Of a stretch of 64,000 nt of DNA, positions 16,276-24,915 are shown one piece after another; position 1 is the stretch's first letter, and every line of letters starts with the position of its first letter. The DNA lies in assembly GCA_944386805.1 (NCBI GenBank), contig CALXCO010000006.1:1-64000 (forward strand). The letters are read 5' to 3'. Origin of the DNA: an uncultured Clostridia bacterium. GTDB taxonomy: Bacteria > Bacillota > Clostridia > Oscillospirales > Ruminococcaceae. The notes under the pieces were generated by a model. It was not told the DNA's origin. It saw only the letters and a program-made list of their open reading frames with translations, and ran no database searches. The position numbers and the translations under genes are program-made.

Positions 16276-17289
16276 TCAGATTTTTCCGCCGGCGGCAAGT
16301 TCAAATCCTTCTTTCAGCTCACCGATCAGCGAGAAGCATTTGCCGGTTCCGATGCCGACACAGGACACCGGGTCACGTGCGACCTGGGTATGAATGCCGG
16401 TGACATCCTCGATCAGCCGGTCGAGTCCGCGCAGCTGTGCGGTGCCGCCTGTCATCAGGATACCTTCGGTCAGGACGTCCCCCGACAGTTCGGGCGGGGT
16501 TTTTGACAGCACCTGTTTGACGCCCAGCACCAGTTCATCGGCATGGGGGCGCAGTACGTCGGCCAGTTCGGTCTGTGTAACGGTGATCTCTTCCGGGATA
16601 CCGGTGATCAGGTTCCGACCGCGGATGGTTGCCCGGATACCGGGCTCAGGCTGGAATACACAGCCAATATCCTTTTTCAGCTGTTCGCCGACGGTGGTAC
16701 CAATTGCCAGTTTATAGGTTGTTTCTATGTAGCGGACAACTGCCTCGTCGAAGGTATTTCCGGCGATTTTCAGCGAAGCCGATACAATAATTCCACCCAT
16801 CGAAATGACGGCAATATCGGTTGTACCGCCGCCGAGGTCGACCATCATCCGTCCGACTGGACGGGTAACATCAATACCGGCGCCGATGGCCGCAGCAATC
16901 GGTTCGTCAATCAGATAGACTTTTCTTGCGCCGGCACTCAGTGCTGCTTCAACAACAGCCCGTGCCTCGACCCGCGTAATTGCGGAAGGAATACAGATTG
17001 CGACCCTTGGACGGGTCAGCAGTCCGCCGGCGACTTTCCGGACAAACTCCCGGATCAGGAATTCGGTAAACTCATGGTTGGAGATAACCCCTTCCCGGAC
17101 CGGGCATTCAATCTGAATATAGGCGGGAGCGCGCCCCATCATCCGCAAAGCTTCATGACCGACCGCAACGACCTCTCCGGAGCGGGTGTTATACGCGACA
17201 ACGCTCGGTTCCTCCAGCACAATGCCTTTGCCGGGACGGTAGATAATAATTTTTGTGGTACCGAGGTCAATGCCGAGATCGACAGCCAT
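16276..17289 (-). CDS. mreB: MreB/Mbl-family actin-like rod-shape protein
   Basis: This 337-residue protein has the actin-fold phosphate loops GIDLGTTKI (N-terminal), VDLGGGTTDIAVIS (about 155-168) and the adenosine motif LMTGGTAQLRG (about 285-295). MreB polymers under the membrane steer lateral wall synthesis. The start MAVDLGIDLG at 17289 follows AAAGGAGG; the ORF extension to 17520 is not coding. mreC and mreD are not adjacent, so this may be an Mbl/MreBH-type paralogue. Confidence 0.94.
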   Translation of the reverse strand: MAVDLGIDLGTTKIIIYRPGKGIVLEEPSVVAYNTRSGEVVAVGHEALRMMGRAPAYIQIECPVREGVISNHEFTEFLIREFVRKVAGGLLTRPRVAICIPSAITRVEARAVVEAALSAGARKVYLIDEPIAAAIGAGIDVTRPVGRMMVDLGGGTTDIAVISMGGIIVSASLKIAGNTFDEAVVRYIETTYKLAIGTTVGEQLKKDIGCVFQPEPGIRATIRGRNLITGIPEEITVTQTELADVLRPHADELVLGVKQVLSKTPPELSGDVLTEGILMTGGTAQLRGLDRLIEDVTGIHTQVARDPVSCVGIGTGKCFSLIGELKEGFELAAGGKI

Positions 17290-17449
17290 GGCGGCACCTC
17301 CTTTTGTAGTCAGAATAAGGAATTTTTTTATTTTGTCTATTATACTCCAAATCCGCGTTACATGCAACCAACAGAATAAAATAATAGCCGGCTGGTGCGA
17401 AGCTCCAACCGGCATGATCTGTACAGTCAAGATATTTTGGCTTGGTAAT

Positions 17450-18067
17450 TTAACGGATAAAGTTGGTAAAGATATGTTCTTCTTTCTGCGGTAGGCCAAA
17501 TTTTTCTTTACCCAGCGCAATACTCTTAATCAGGAACGCCATATTATTTCCTAGTGTCCGCATAACCTGCATACCCTCTTGATCCTGATGGACCTGTTCA
17601 GGGGTATAGCCGTGTACGCTGTTCCAATACTGGCTGGAAGCAATTGGCATACCGGAAATGGTAAAGTATTTGTTCAGTTCGTCGAAGGTAGCTGAACAGC
17701 CGCCTCGTCTGGCCGATACAACAGCGGCACCCACCTTCATGGTTTTGTCAATGGTTGTGCTGTAAAACAGCCGGTCGATAAAAGATATCAGTGTTCCATT
17801 TGCAGACGCAAAATAAACAGGGGAGCCGATCACAATGCCATCGCATTCGGCAAATTTTGGCGCCACTTCGTTGACCAGGTCGTTAAAAACACATTTCCCG
17901 GTTTCTTTGCATTTCCGGCATCCGATACATCCGCGGATATCTTTATTGCCGACATGGACAATTTCGCTTTCAATGCCATTTTTTTCCAGTGTTTTCGCGA
18001 CTTCGCTGAGCGCAGTATAGGTACATCCTTCACGGTTAGGGCTGCCATTAATCATCAATACTTTCAT
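17450..18067 (-). CDS. NADPH-dependent FMN reductase / iron-sulfur flavoprotein-like
   Basis: This 205-residue flavodoxin-fold protein has the FMN phosphate loop INGSPNREGCTY, the second FMN loop GSPVYFASANG and a cysteine cluster GCIGCRKCKETGKC (about 46-60) that resembles the compact motif of iron-sulfur flavoproteins. It likely reduces quinones, metals or electrophiles. It follows the aldo/keto reductase by 11 bp and shares its MerR-type promoter. AGGAGGAT is placed before the ATG. Confidence 0.9.
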   Translation of the reverse strand: MKVLMINGSPNREGCTYTALSEVAKTLEKNGIESEIVHVGNKDIRGCIGCRKCKETGKCVFNDLVNEVAPKFAECDGIVIGSPVYFASANGTLISFIDRLFYSTTIDKTMKVGAAVVSARRGGCSATFDELNKYFTISGMPIASSQYWNSVHGYTPEQVHQDQEGMQVMRTLGNNMAFLIKSIALGKEKFGLPQKEEHIFTNFIR

Positions 18068-18078
18068 CAGTATCCTCC

Positions 18079-18924
18079 TTATCTGACAAGGCCGGCCAGC
18101 ATTTCAACCGATGCAGCCTGCCGGTGGTCAAAAAATGAACTCTCCTGTCTGTCCATCGATGCAATAAGCTGCATTTCTTCTGCGGTCAGAGAAAAATCAA
18201 AGATATTCAGATTTTCCTGCATCCGTTCTTTTCGGACGGTTTTGGCCAGCGGAACGATTCCTCTTTGTATCAGCCAGCGGAGAATGACCTGTCCAACCGA
18301 TTTTCCATACCGACTGCCAATTTCTGTCAGTACCGGATTGGTAAACATGCCGTTTCTGCCTTCGGCAAAAGGCGCCCAGGCCTGTAACTGTACATGATAT
18401 TTTTCATTGATTTTCTGTGCATCAATCTGCTGATGAAACGGGTTAATTTCGATTTGATTGACAGCAGGCGTAACCTCATTGAAAAGAGCAAGGTCGGCCA
18501 GTCGATCAGGGTAGAAATTGCTGACGCCAATAGCACGGACTATTCCTTGTTTATATAGTTTAGTCAATGCACGGTAACTGCCATAATAGTCATTCACTGG
18601 CTGATGAATCAGGACCAGATCAAGATAATCCAGCTGCATTTTTTCCAGTGATTCCAAAACCGAAGAGTAGGCTTGTGTTTCACCTGCGTTGCTGATCCAG
18701 ATTTTTGTTGTGATAAAAAGTTCCTGCCGTGAAATCCCGGAGGCGCGGATGGCTTTACCCACTGCAATTTCATTGCCGTAGGATTGTGCGGTATCGATCA
18801 GACGGTAACCTGCTTCAATTGCCTGACAGACGGTCTGCATACACTGGGTTTCATCCGGGATCTGGAAAACGCCAAATCCCGCAGCCGGCATTTGAATTCC
18901 ATTGTTGAGTATAACTGATTGCAT
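18079..18924 (-). CDS. Aldo/keto reductase
   Basis: This 281-residue (alpha/beta)8 oxidoreductase has the N-terminal strand ILNNGIQMPAAGFGVFQ, the catalytic Asp-Tyr-Lys-His set in DTAQSYGNE, TTKIW and LVLIHQP, and the NADP-binding end segment ending near NLNIFDF. It reduces aldehydes and ketones with NADPH. The start at 18924 (MQSVIL) is chosen because AAGGAGG is 8 nt upstream; two earlier ATG codons lack that spacing. It is the first gene of a two-gene operon divergent from a MerR regulator. Confidence 0.93.
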   Translation of the reverse strand: MQSVILNNGIQMPAAGFGVFQIPDETQCMQTVCQAIEAGYRLIDTAQSYGNEIAVGKAIRASGISRQELFITTKIWISNAGETQAYSSVLESLEKMQLDYLDLVLIHQPVNDYYGSYRALTKLYKQGIVRAIGVSNFYPDRLADLALFNEVTPAVNQIEINPFHQQIDAQKINEKYHVQLQAWAPFAEGRNGMFTNPVLTEIGSRYGKSVGQVILRWLIQRGIVPLAKTVRKERMQENLNIFDFSLTAEEMQLIASMDRQESSFFDHRQAASVEMLAGLVR

Positions 18925-18961
18925 GATCATTTCCTCCTTGAATTTTTTCTTTGTTAATGGT

Positions 18962-18992
18962 ATCATACATCTCGGTAGTAACTACCGGTCAA
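18962..18992 (-). promoter_or_regulatory. MerR-type promoter with operator in a 19-bp spacer
   Basis: On the minus strand TTGACC (complement of 18987-18992) and TATGAT (complement of 18962-18967) are separated by 19 bp. The spacer contains the perfect dyad CGGTAGT-A-ACTACCG (18973-18987 on the plus strand). Over-long spacers that hold the dyad are diagnostic of MerR-activated promoters. The regulator is encoded next door at 19041. Confidence 0.88.
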
Positions 18993-19040
18993 TTATAAAA
19001 CCGGCCTTATTTGTAAATTTTTTGTGAAGGAGCAGTCGCC

Positions 19041-19436
19041 ATGCTGTATACAATGAAAGAAACCTGTAATCAGGTTCAGATGAACTATGAAGCACTGAAA
19101 TTTTACTGCCGGGAAGGACTGGTTCCCAATGTCAAAAGGGATGAAAATAATTTTCGTCTTTTTGATGAACGGGATATCGCCTGGATTAAGGGCGTGCAAT
19201 GTCTGCGGAAATGCGGAATGGGTATCAGAGAGATCAAGCAGTATATGGCGTACTGTCTGCAAGGTCAGGAATCCATTCCGCAAAGAAAAGATATGCTGGA
19301 AAATACCCGCCAGAAACTGGAGCAAAAAATACTGGAACTACAGGAAAATCTCAAATATATTGAAAGTAAACAAGAATATTATGACGATGTTATGGCAGGA
19401 CGTGTCCGGTATACGAGTAATCTAATTGATGTCTGA
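19041..19436 (+). CDS. MerR-family regulator (AdhR-like)
   Basis: This 131-residue protein has an N-terminal MerR helix-turn-helix and wing (MKETCNQVQMNYEALKFYCREGLVP, then RLFDERDI) and a C-terminal coiled-coil dimer helix (about 80-118). There is no metal-binding Cys pair as in MerR or CueR, but Cys residues occur at the HTH (CNQV, FYCREG), around CLRKCG and in the YCLQG segment. It most likely senses electrophiles such as aldehydes, as AdhR does, and activates the divergent reductase/flavoprotein operon. GAAGGAG lies upstream of the ATG. Confidence 0.9.
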   Translation: MLYTMKETCNQVQMNYEALKFYCREGLVPNVKRDENNFRLFDERDIAWIKGVQCLRKCGMGIREIKQYMAYCLQGQESIPQRKDMLENTRQKLEQKILELQENLKYIESKQEYYDDVMAGRVRYTSNLIDV

Positions 19437-19516
19437 TCGTTTTCGGCATCCTACAGCTGACCGGCGCGGCAGCTGCTATAAGGGAAAAATATACAACAAT
19501 TTTATAAATTGTGCCC

Positions 19517-19545
19517 TTTACTTTTTGCTCAATAGGTGCTAAAAT
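19517..19545 (+). promoter_or_regulatory. Candidate nifJ promoter
   Basis: TTTACT (19517-19522), a 17-bp spacer and TAAAAT (19540-19545) lie upstream of a roughly 110-nt leader to nifJ. The leader contains a G/C-rich segment around 19590-19620 that can fold, but no known riboswitch was recognised. Confidence 0.55.
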
Positions 19546-19661
19546 TAGAGTGATAAATTGAAGGTGTACTGTTCCCTTCGATTTGGTTCTGGGGAAACCG
19601 GTAAGCCCCGCCTGACCGGTCTCCAACTATCTTGTATTATTAATCAAGGAGGATAATTCCA

Positions 19662-22600
19662 ATGCCCAGAGCAAAACAGTCAATGGATGGCAACACCGCT
19701 GCTGCGCATGTAGCTTATGCGTTTACCGACGTTGCTGCAATCTACCCTATTACTCCTTCCAGCCCGATGGCAGACTATGTTGACCAGTGGTCTGCGGAAG
19801 GCCGCGAAAATATTTTTGGCAACCAGGTTAAGGTTGTCGAAATGCAGTCCGAAGCAGGTGCTGCAGGTGCTGTTCACGGCTCTCTGGCCGCTGGCGCTCT
19901 GACCACCACCTTTACCGCTTCTCAGGGCCTGCTGCTGATGATCCCGAACATGTACAAAATCGCTGCTGAGCAGCTTCCCTGTGTATTTGACGTATCTGCG
20001 CGTACCGTTGCTACCCAGTCGCTGAACATCTTCGGTGACCACAGTGACGTTTATGCCTGCCGTCAGACCGGTTTCGCCATGCTGGCTGAGACCAACCCAC
20101 AGGAAGTTATGGACCTGTCTGCTGTTGCACATCTGGCTGCAATCGAAGGCAAAGTCCCGTTCATCAACTTCTTTGATGGTTTCCGTACCTCTCATGAGAT
20201 CCAGAAGATCGAAAAATGGGACTACGCTGACCTGAAAGAAATGGTCAACATGGACGCTGTTGAAGCATTCCGTGCACATGCTCTGAACCCTGAGCACCCC
20301 GCTATGCGTGGCTCTCATGAAAACGGCGACGTTTTCTTCCAGCATCGTGAGGCTTGCAACCCTGTTTACGAAGCACTGCCTGCTGTTGTTGAAAAATACA
20401 TGGCAAAAGTCAACGAGAAACTGGGTACCAACTATGACCTGTTCAACTACTACGGCGCTGAGGATGCTGACCGCGTAATCATCGCGATGGGCTCCATCTG
20501 TGACGTTGCAGACGAAGTTATCGACTACCTGACCGCTAAGGGCGAAAAGGTTGGCCTGGTTAAAGTTCGTCTGTACAGACCCTGGGTTTCTTCCGCTCTG
20601 TTGAAAGTCCTGCCCAAGTCTGTCAAGAAGATCGCTGTTCTCGACCGTACCAAAGAGCCTGGCTCTCTGGGCGAGCCTCTGTATCTGGATGTCGCTGCTA
20701 CCCTGCGTGAAGCTGGCCTCAACGATATCGTCCTGATCGGCGGCCGTTACGGTCTGGGTTCCAAGGACACTCCTCCTTCCTCTGTTTTCGCAGTCTACAA
20801 AGAACTGGAAAAGGACGAGCCCAAGGCACGCTTCACCATCGGTATTGTCGACGACGTTACCGGTCTGTCCCTGCCTGAGGTTAAACCTGCTCCCATTACC
20901 TCTGCTCCTGGCACTGTTGAGTGCAAGTTCTGGGGTCTGGGCGGCGACGGTACCGTCGGTGCAAACAAGAACTCCACCAAGATCATCGGCGACCACACCG
21001 ATAAATATATCCAGGCATACTTCCAGTATGACTCCAAGAAGACCGGCGGCGTAACCATTTCGCACCTGCGTTTTGGCGACAAGCCGATCAAGAGCCCCTA
21101 CTACATCAACCAGGCTGACTTTGTTGCCTGCCACAACCCCTCTTATGTTGTCAAGGGCTTTAAGATGGTTCAGGACGTCAAACCCGGCGGTATCTTTATG
21201 ATCAACTGCCAGTGGGATGACAAAGAGCTGGAAGAAAAGCTGCCGGCAGCTGCTAAGAAGTATATTGCTGACAACAACATCAAGCTCTACACCATCAACG
21301 CGATCGACAAGGCTATTGAGATCGGTATGGGCAAACGTACCAACACCATCCTGCAGTCTGCATTCTTCAAACTCGCCAACGTTATGCCGATCGACGACGC
21401 TGTCCGCTTCATGAAAGAGGCTGCTAAGAAGTCTTACGGCAAGAAGGGCGACGCAGTTGTCGAGATGAACTACAAGGCAATCGACGCTGGTCTGGACGCA
21501 CTGCATGAAGTCAAGGTTCCTGAGTCCTGGAAGAATCCGACTCCCGACGCAATGGCTGCTGAGATCTTCGGCCGTCCTGCTGTTGTCGACATGGTCAAGA
21601 ACCTGATGGATCCGATTGCCAAGATGGACGGCGATTCGCTGCCTGTTTCTGCATTCGCTAAGATCGCTGACGGTCAGTTCGAACTGGGCGCTTCTGCTTA
21701 CGAAAAACGTGGCGTTGCTGTCATGGTTCCTGAATGGACCGCTGAAAAGTGCGCACAGTGCAACCTCTGCTCGTTTGTATGTTCTCATGCAACCATCCGT
21801 CCTTACATCCTGTCTGAGGAAGAGGTTGCTGCTGCTCCTGCTGACATCCGCACCGTCGCTGTCAAGGGCATCAAGGACATCGATCCCAGCTACAAGTTCT
21901 CTGTCGTTGTATCTCCTCTGGACTGCATGGGCTGTGGCGAATGTGTCACCGTCTGCCCGACCGGCGCCATCAAGATGGTCCCTCAGGAAGCAGAAGCTCA
22001 TATGCAGCCTGTATTCGACTACTGCTACGAGAATGTCCGCAAGAAACCGGGCATGCCCTCCGAAACAATGGTCAAGGGCTCTCAGTTCAACCAGCCGCTG
22101 CTTGAATTCTCCGGCTCCTGCGCTGGCTGTGCAGAAACCTCTTATGCTCGTCTCGTAACCCAGATGTTCGGCGAGCAGATGTATATCTCCAATGCTACCG
22201 GTTGTTCCTCTATCTGGGGCGGCCCGGCTGCTACCGCACCTTACACCGTCAACAAGGTTTCCGGTCATGGTCCTGCATGGGCGAACTCCCTGTTCGAGGA
22301 TAACGCAGAACATGGCTTTGGTATGTACCTCGGCCAGAAGGTTATCCGTGACCAGATCATTAAGAAACTGGAAGACATGGCTGCAAGCGACAAGGCTTCC
22401 GCTGAACTGAAAGCTGCTGTTGCTGCATTCATGGAAACCAAGAACGATACCAAGAAGAACGCTGCTACCGTTCCTGCTCTGGTTGCTGAGCTGGAAAAGG
22501 CTGCTGCAGAAGGATGCCCTGTTGCTCCTGAAATCCTGTCCAAGAAACAGTACCTCTCCAAGAAGAGCGTCTGGATCTTCGGCGGCGACGGATGGGCATA

Positions 22601-23216
22601 CGACATCGGCTTCGGCGGTCTGGACCATGTCCTGGCTTCCGGCGAGAATGTCAACGTCTTCGTATTCGATACCGAGATGTACTCCAACACCGGCGGACAG
22701 GCTTCCAAGGCTTCCAACATCGGCGAAGTCTGCCAGTTTGCAGCTGCTGGTAAGGAAATCGGCAAGAAGTCTCTGTCTGAGATTGCTATGAGCTACGGCT
22801 ACGTTTATGTTGCACAGATCGCTCTGGGCGCTAACCCCGCACAGGCTCTGAAGGCTATCAACGAGGCTGAAGCTTATAACGGCCCGTCTCTGATCATCGG
22901 CTACGCTCCCTGCGAGCTGCACGGTGTTAAGGGCGGCATGACCAACTGCCAGAACGAAATGAAGAAGGCAGTTAAGGCTGGTTACTGGAACCTGTTCACC
23001 TTCAATCCTGCGCTCAAGGCTGAGGGCAAGAACCCCTTCACCCTGACCTCTAAGGAAGGCGACGGCAGCTACCAGGATCTGCTTGCAAACGAGACCCGTT
23101 ACAGCCGTCTGGCTAAGGCATTCCCCGACCGTGCAAAAGAACTGTTTGCGAAGTCTGAGGATACCGCAAAGGCTCGTTACGAGCATCTGCTCAAACTGGT
23201 TGAGCTGTACAAATAA
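19662..23216 (+). CDS. nifJ: Pyruvate:ferredoxin (flavodoxin) oxidoreductase
   Basis: This 1184-residue single-chain PFOR has the usual length and domain order: N-terminal pyruvate-binding domain (YPITPSSPMAD), the CoA-binding and gamma domains, two [4Fe-4S] ferredoxin motifs CAQCNLCSFVC (about 697) and CMGCGECVTVCP (about 755), the proximal-cluster Cys motif SCAGCAETSY, and the thiamine-diphosphate motif GDGWAYDIGFGGLDHV (about 975). It converts pyruvate and CoA to acetyl-CoA, CO2 and reduced ferredoxin. Codon use is strongly biased (GCT, AAC, TTC, AAG), unlike neighbours, consistent with very high expression. AAGGAGG precedes the ATG. Confidence 0.98.
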   Translation: MPRAKQSMDGNTAAAHVAYAFTDVAAIYPITPSSPMADYVDQWSAEGRENIFGNQVKVVEMQSEAGAAGAVHGSLAAGALTTTFTASQGLLLMIPNMYKIAAEQLPCVFDVSARTVATQSLNIFGDHSDVYACRQTGFAMLAETNPQEVMDLSAVAHLAAIEGKVPFINFFDGFRTSHEIQKIEKWDYADLKEMVNMDAVEAFRAHALNPEHPAMRGSHENGDVFFQHREACNPVYEALPAVVEKYMAKVNEKLGTNYDLFNYYGAEDADRVIIAMGSICDVADEVIDYLTAKGEKVGLVKVRLYRPWVSSALLKVLPKSVKKIAVLDRTKEPGSLGEPLYLDVAATLREAGLNDIVLIGGRYGLGSKDTPPSSVFAVYKELEKDEPKARFTIGIVDDVTGLSLPEVKPAPITSAPGTVECKFWGLGGDGTVGANKNSTKIIGDHTDKYIQAYFQYDSKKTGGVTISHLRFGDKPIKSPYYINQADFVACHNPSYVVKGFKMVQDVKPGGIFMINCQWDDKELEEKLPAAAKKYIADNNIKLYTINAIDKAIEIGMGKRTNTILQSAFFKLANVMPIDDAVRFMKEAAKKSYGKKGDAVVEMNYKAIDAGLDALHEVKVPESWKNPTPDAMAAEIFGRPAVVDMVKNLMDPIAKMDGDSLPVSAFAKIADGQFELGASAYEKRGVAVMVPEWTAEKCAQCNLCSFVCSHATIRPYILSEEEVAAAPADIRTVAVKGIKDIDPSYKFSVVVSPLDCMGCGECVTVCPTGAIKMVPQEAEAHMQPVFDYCYENVRKKPGMPSETMVKGSQFNQPLLEFSGSCAGCAETSYARLVTQMFGEQMYISNATGCSSIWGGPAATAPYTVNKVSGHGPAWANSLFEDNAEHGFGMYLGQKVIRDQIIKKLEDMAASDKASAELKAAVAAFMETKNDTKKNAATVPALVAELEKAAAEGCPVAPEILSKKQYLSKKSVWIFGGDGWAYDIGFGGLDHVLASGENVNVFVFDTEMYSNTGGQASKASNIGEVCQFAAAGKEIGKKSLSEIAMSYGYVYVAQIALGANPAQALKAINEAEAYNGPSLIIGYAPCELHGVKGGMTNCQNEMKKAVKAGYWNLFTFNPALKAEGKNPFTLTSKEGDGSYQDLLANETRYSRLAKAFPDRAKELFAKSEDTAKARYEHLLKLVELYK

Positions 23217-23251
23217 TTTTGTTTGGACGGCTTACTCTGAATAGCAACTGA

Positions 23252-23291
23252 AAATGCCCTCTCTCTGTCATCCGACAGAGAGAGGGCATTT
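23252..23291 (+). terminator. nifJ terminator
   Basis: An 18-bp perfect stem (23252-23269 with 23274-23291, loop ATCC) ends in TTT. It is one of the strongest hairpins in the window. Confidence 0.9.
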
Positions 23292-23303
23292 GTGCGTAAA
23301 CAG

Positions 23304-23340
23304 AAAACTGCCATCGGGGAATTTCCTCAATGGCAGTTTT
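23304..23340 (-). terminator. Terminator of the cobalamin-uptake operon
   Basis: AAAACTGCCAT (23304-23314) pairs with ATGGCAGTTTT (23330-23340), with an inner GGGAA/TTCC stem. It directly follows the minus-strand gene ending at 23348. Confidence 0.8.
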
Positions 23341-23347
23341 TTAGCGT

Positions 23348-23917
23348 TTATAGTCTTCCGCTTGCTTTTTCGATTTTTTTCAGCAGGGTGGAGCATGGAA
23401 CAATCAGCGTGCCTGCCGCCAGGTTTCCAAGCGCATGCACTGCGTCCCACGGCAGCCCGGCGATGATCCAGGCGATCATTCCCTTGAATGACAGTCCGAA
23501 CATAATCGCCTGTGCCGGAGCATAAAGGGTTCCAAATGCAAGCCCATGCAGTGCGCAGACCAGCATGTAGACCGGAACAGCGATCTTTTTGGGCATATTC
23601 TGCGGGAGCAGCATCGTCACACCCCATAGCACCGTCCAAAGGTAAAGGTAAGGGACCCACCATGCCGAAAAACCGGCAAACAGTCCGTTTAACAGCACAT
23701 ATGTATAAATCGGATACAGCGCCTTTTTCCGATAAACAATCGTATAGGTCATTGTCAGCATCCCTAAGAGGTGGATGTTGGGTGCCCACTCCATCAAAAT
23801 TTTGGAGCAGTACATCAGCGCCCCCAGCATCGCAAAAACCGCCATCTCCCGCAGCGAAAGCCGAAGCTTTCGCCCGGCGGAGGATGGCGGGGTGCTGTCA
23901 GAATATTTATGCTTCAA
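23348..23917 (-). CDS. ECF transporter S component, probable corrinoid uptake
   Basis: The protein has about six hydrophobic helices starting at MAVFAMLGALMYCSKILME, a common layout of ECF S components, with the N-terminal R-x-R-S-L-R-E segment before helix 1. S components bind the vitamin and dock to a shared EcfAA'T module, not present in this window. The cobalamin riboswitch and DUF4430 lipoprotein upstream point to cobalamin or a precursor. The start is uncertain: I use a TTG at 23917 that overlaps the previous stop by 11 bp; a GTG at 23965 and an ATG at 23845 are alternatives, none with a clear ribosome binding site. Confidence 0.8.
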   Translation of the reverse strand: MKHKYSDSTPPSSAGRKLRLSLREMAVFAMLGALMYCSKILMEWAPNIHLLGMLTMTYTIVYRKKALYPIYTYVLLNGLFAGFSAWWVPYLYLWTVLWGVTMLLPQNMPKKIAVPVYMLVCALHGLAFGTLYAPAQAIMFGLSFKGMIAWIIAGLPWDAVHALGNLAAGTLIVPCSTLLKKIEKASGRL

Positions 23918-24485
23918 TCTTGAAAGAGTAGGTGCTGCCGGGAACGATGTCGGTAGAATCGACACCGGTGGAAGCGTATTCGCCGTCGATATAGAATGCC
24001 CAGTATTTGCCGTCGGTGTCGTAATCAGCGGTTACGCCGTTGACGGTCTTGACGTACAGTCCATATTCGCTCTCGTCACCTGCGATCAGACCGAGGTCGA
24101 GAAGAGCAGCGCCGACGGTTGTTTCGTCGGTCTTAACGTTGAACAGGGTAGTGGAACCGTCGTCCAAAACGACTTCAAATACAAATTCGGTCTCGCCCTC
24201 ACCGATGGTTGTGCCTTCGGAAGAAGCGGAAGCGTTTTCACCACTTGCTTCTTCAGCAGAGGTTTCAGAGGAGGTTTCGGAAGAAGTTTCAGCGGAGGCG
24301 TCAGAGGATGCTTCCGAAGATTCAGAAGCGGAGGATTCTTCCGAAGAGCTGCTTTCTGTTACAGAAGTGGAGGAAGAAGACGAGGTGGTGTTATCGTTGC
24401 TGCTGCATCCGGTGAAGGAGACAGCGACTGCCGCAGACAGCGCAAATGCGAGAATGACACTAAACAGTTTGTTCTTTTTCAGCAT
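23907..24485 (-). CDS. DUF4430-domain lipoprotein, probable corrinoid-binding surface protein
   Basis: This 192-residue protein has a lipoprotein signal peptide with lipobox FTGC (Cys27), a Ser/Glu/Ala-rich spacer (about 28-92) to cross the wall, and a C-terminal DUF4430 domain (about 95-192: TVGAALLDLGLI, YGLYVKTVNGV, KYWAFYIDGEYA). DUF4430 is related to the beta domain of transcobalamin/intrinsic factor. With the B12 riboswitch upstream and an ECF S component downstream, a role in capturing cobalamin outside the membrane is the best reading. AAAGGAG precedes the ATG. Confidence 0.88.
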   Translation of the reverse strand: MLKKNKLFSVILAFALSAAVAVSFTGCSSNDNTTSSSSSTSVTESSSSEESSASESSEASSDASAETSSETSSETSAEEASGENASASSEGTTIGEGETEFVFEVVLDDGSTTLFNVKTDETTVGAALLDLGLIAGDESEYGLYVKTVNGVTADYDTDGKYWAFYIDGEYASTGVDSTDIVPGSTYSFKIEA

Positions 24486-24544
24486 GAAAAAGCACTCCTT
24501 TGTTTTAAAAGATTATCCGATGAGAGGGAAACCTGGTCAGACAT

Positions 24545-24768
24545 TCGCTGACGCCGGATACCGCGGCATATTATTTCCGGTCAGGCAAGTCTTTCGGCTC
24601 GCAGCGCCCATTTTCCCAACCTTCTCACGGCCGACCGGCCGCAATGGTCATCTCATCCCGGCCACTCTGCGGAAGTGACCGTTCGGAAGGCGGGCTGTGC
24701 TGCATACGGCAGCGGTCCTGCGCAGGCTTTGCACCTGCTTCCTTGTCCTGAATCAATCGGCAAGCACC
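24545..24768 (-). promoter_or_regulatory. Cobalamin riboswitch
   Basis: Read on the minus strand, the core GGAAGCAGGTGCAAAGCC followed by TGCGCAGGACCGCTGCC matches the class I cobalamin pattern GGAA-x-GGTG-AA-CC-G-GC-G-CCCGC. The B12 box AGCCGAAAGACTTGCC fits the consensus AGCCAGGAGACCTGCC. The RNA starts right at the promoter below and ends about 60 nt before the lipoprotein ATG. No terminator is seen after it, so control of translation is more likely. High cobalamin should lower expression. Confidence 0.93.
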
Positions 24769-24797
24769 ATTATAGCACGGGGAAAATGGTATGTCAA
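24769..24797 (-). promoter_or_regulatory. Promoter of the cobalamin riboswitch operon
   Basis: TTGACA (complement of 24792-24797), a 17-bp spacer and TATAAT (complement of 24769-24774) form a consensus sigma-A promoter whose +1 falls at the riboswitch 5' end. Confidence 0.9.
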
Positions 24798-24861
24798 ATT
24801 TTTATCGCTATCTTTGTAAAAAACGACAATAAACGTGCCAAACTGGTTGGCAGGCAATATA

Positions 24862-24894
24862 AAACTGCGCACCAGACAGACCGGTGCGCAGTTT
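24862..24894 (-). terminator. xylB terminator
   Basis: AAACTGCGCACC (24862-24873) pairs with GGTGCGCAGTTT (24883-24894); the minus strand continues with a T/A-rich tail. It ends the lacI-xylB unit. Confidence 0.8.
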
Positions 24895-24915
24895 GAGAGA
24901 GGAAATCAGGCAGTT

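Noticed and set aside
16206..16304. N-terminal extension of the peptidase E frame
   Set aside because: It overlaps the end of mreB and lacks a ribosome binding site; AAGGAG is placed for the start at 16205.
17386..17414. Hairpin GCCGGCTGG/CCAACCGGC as terminator of the flavoprotein gene
   Set aside because: The stem is imperfect and there is no T-run on the minus strand; it may contribute but I do not list it as a terminator.
19680..23186. 1168-codon open frame antisense to nifJ
   Set aside because: It is a mirror of the strongly biased nifJ codons; the product is a low-complexity Val/Leu/Gln/Ser-rich sequence with no domain, no ribosome binding site, and the sense frame is an unmistakable PFOR.
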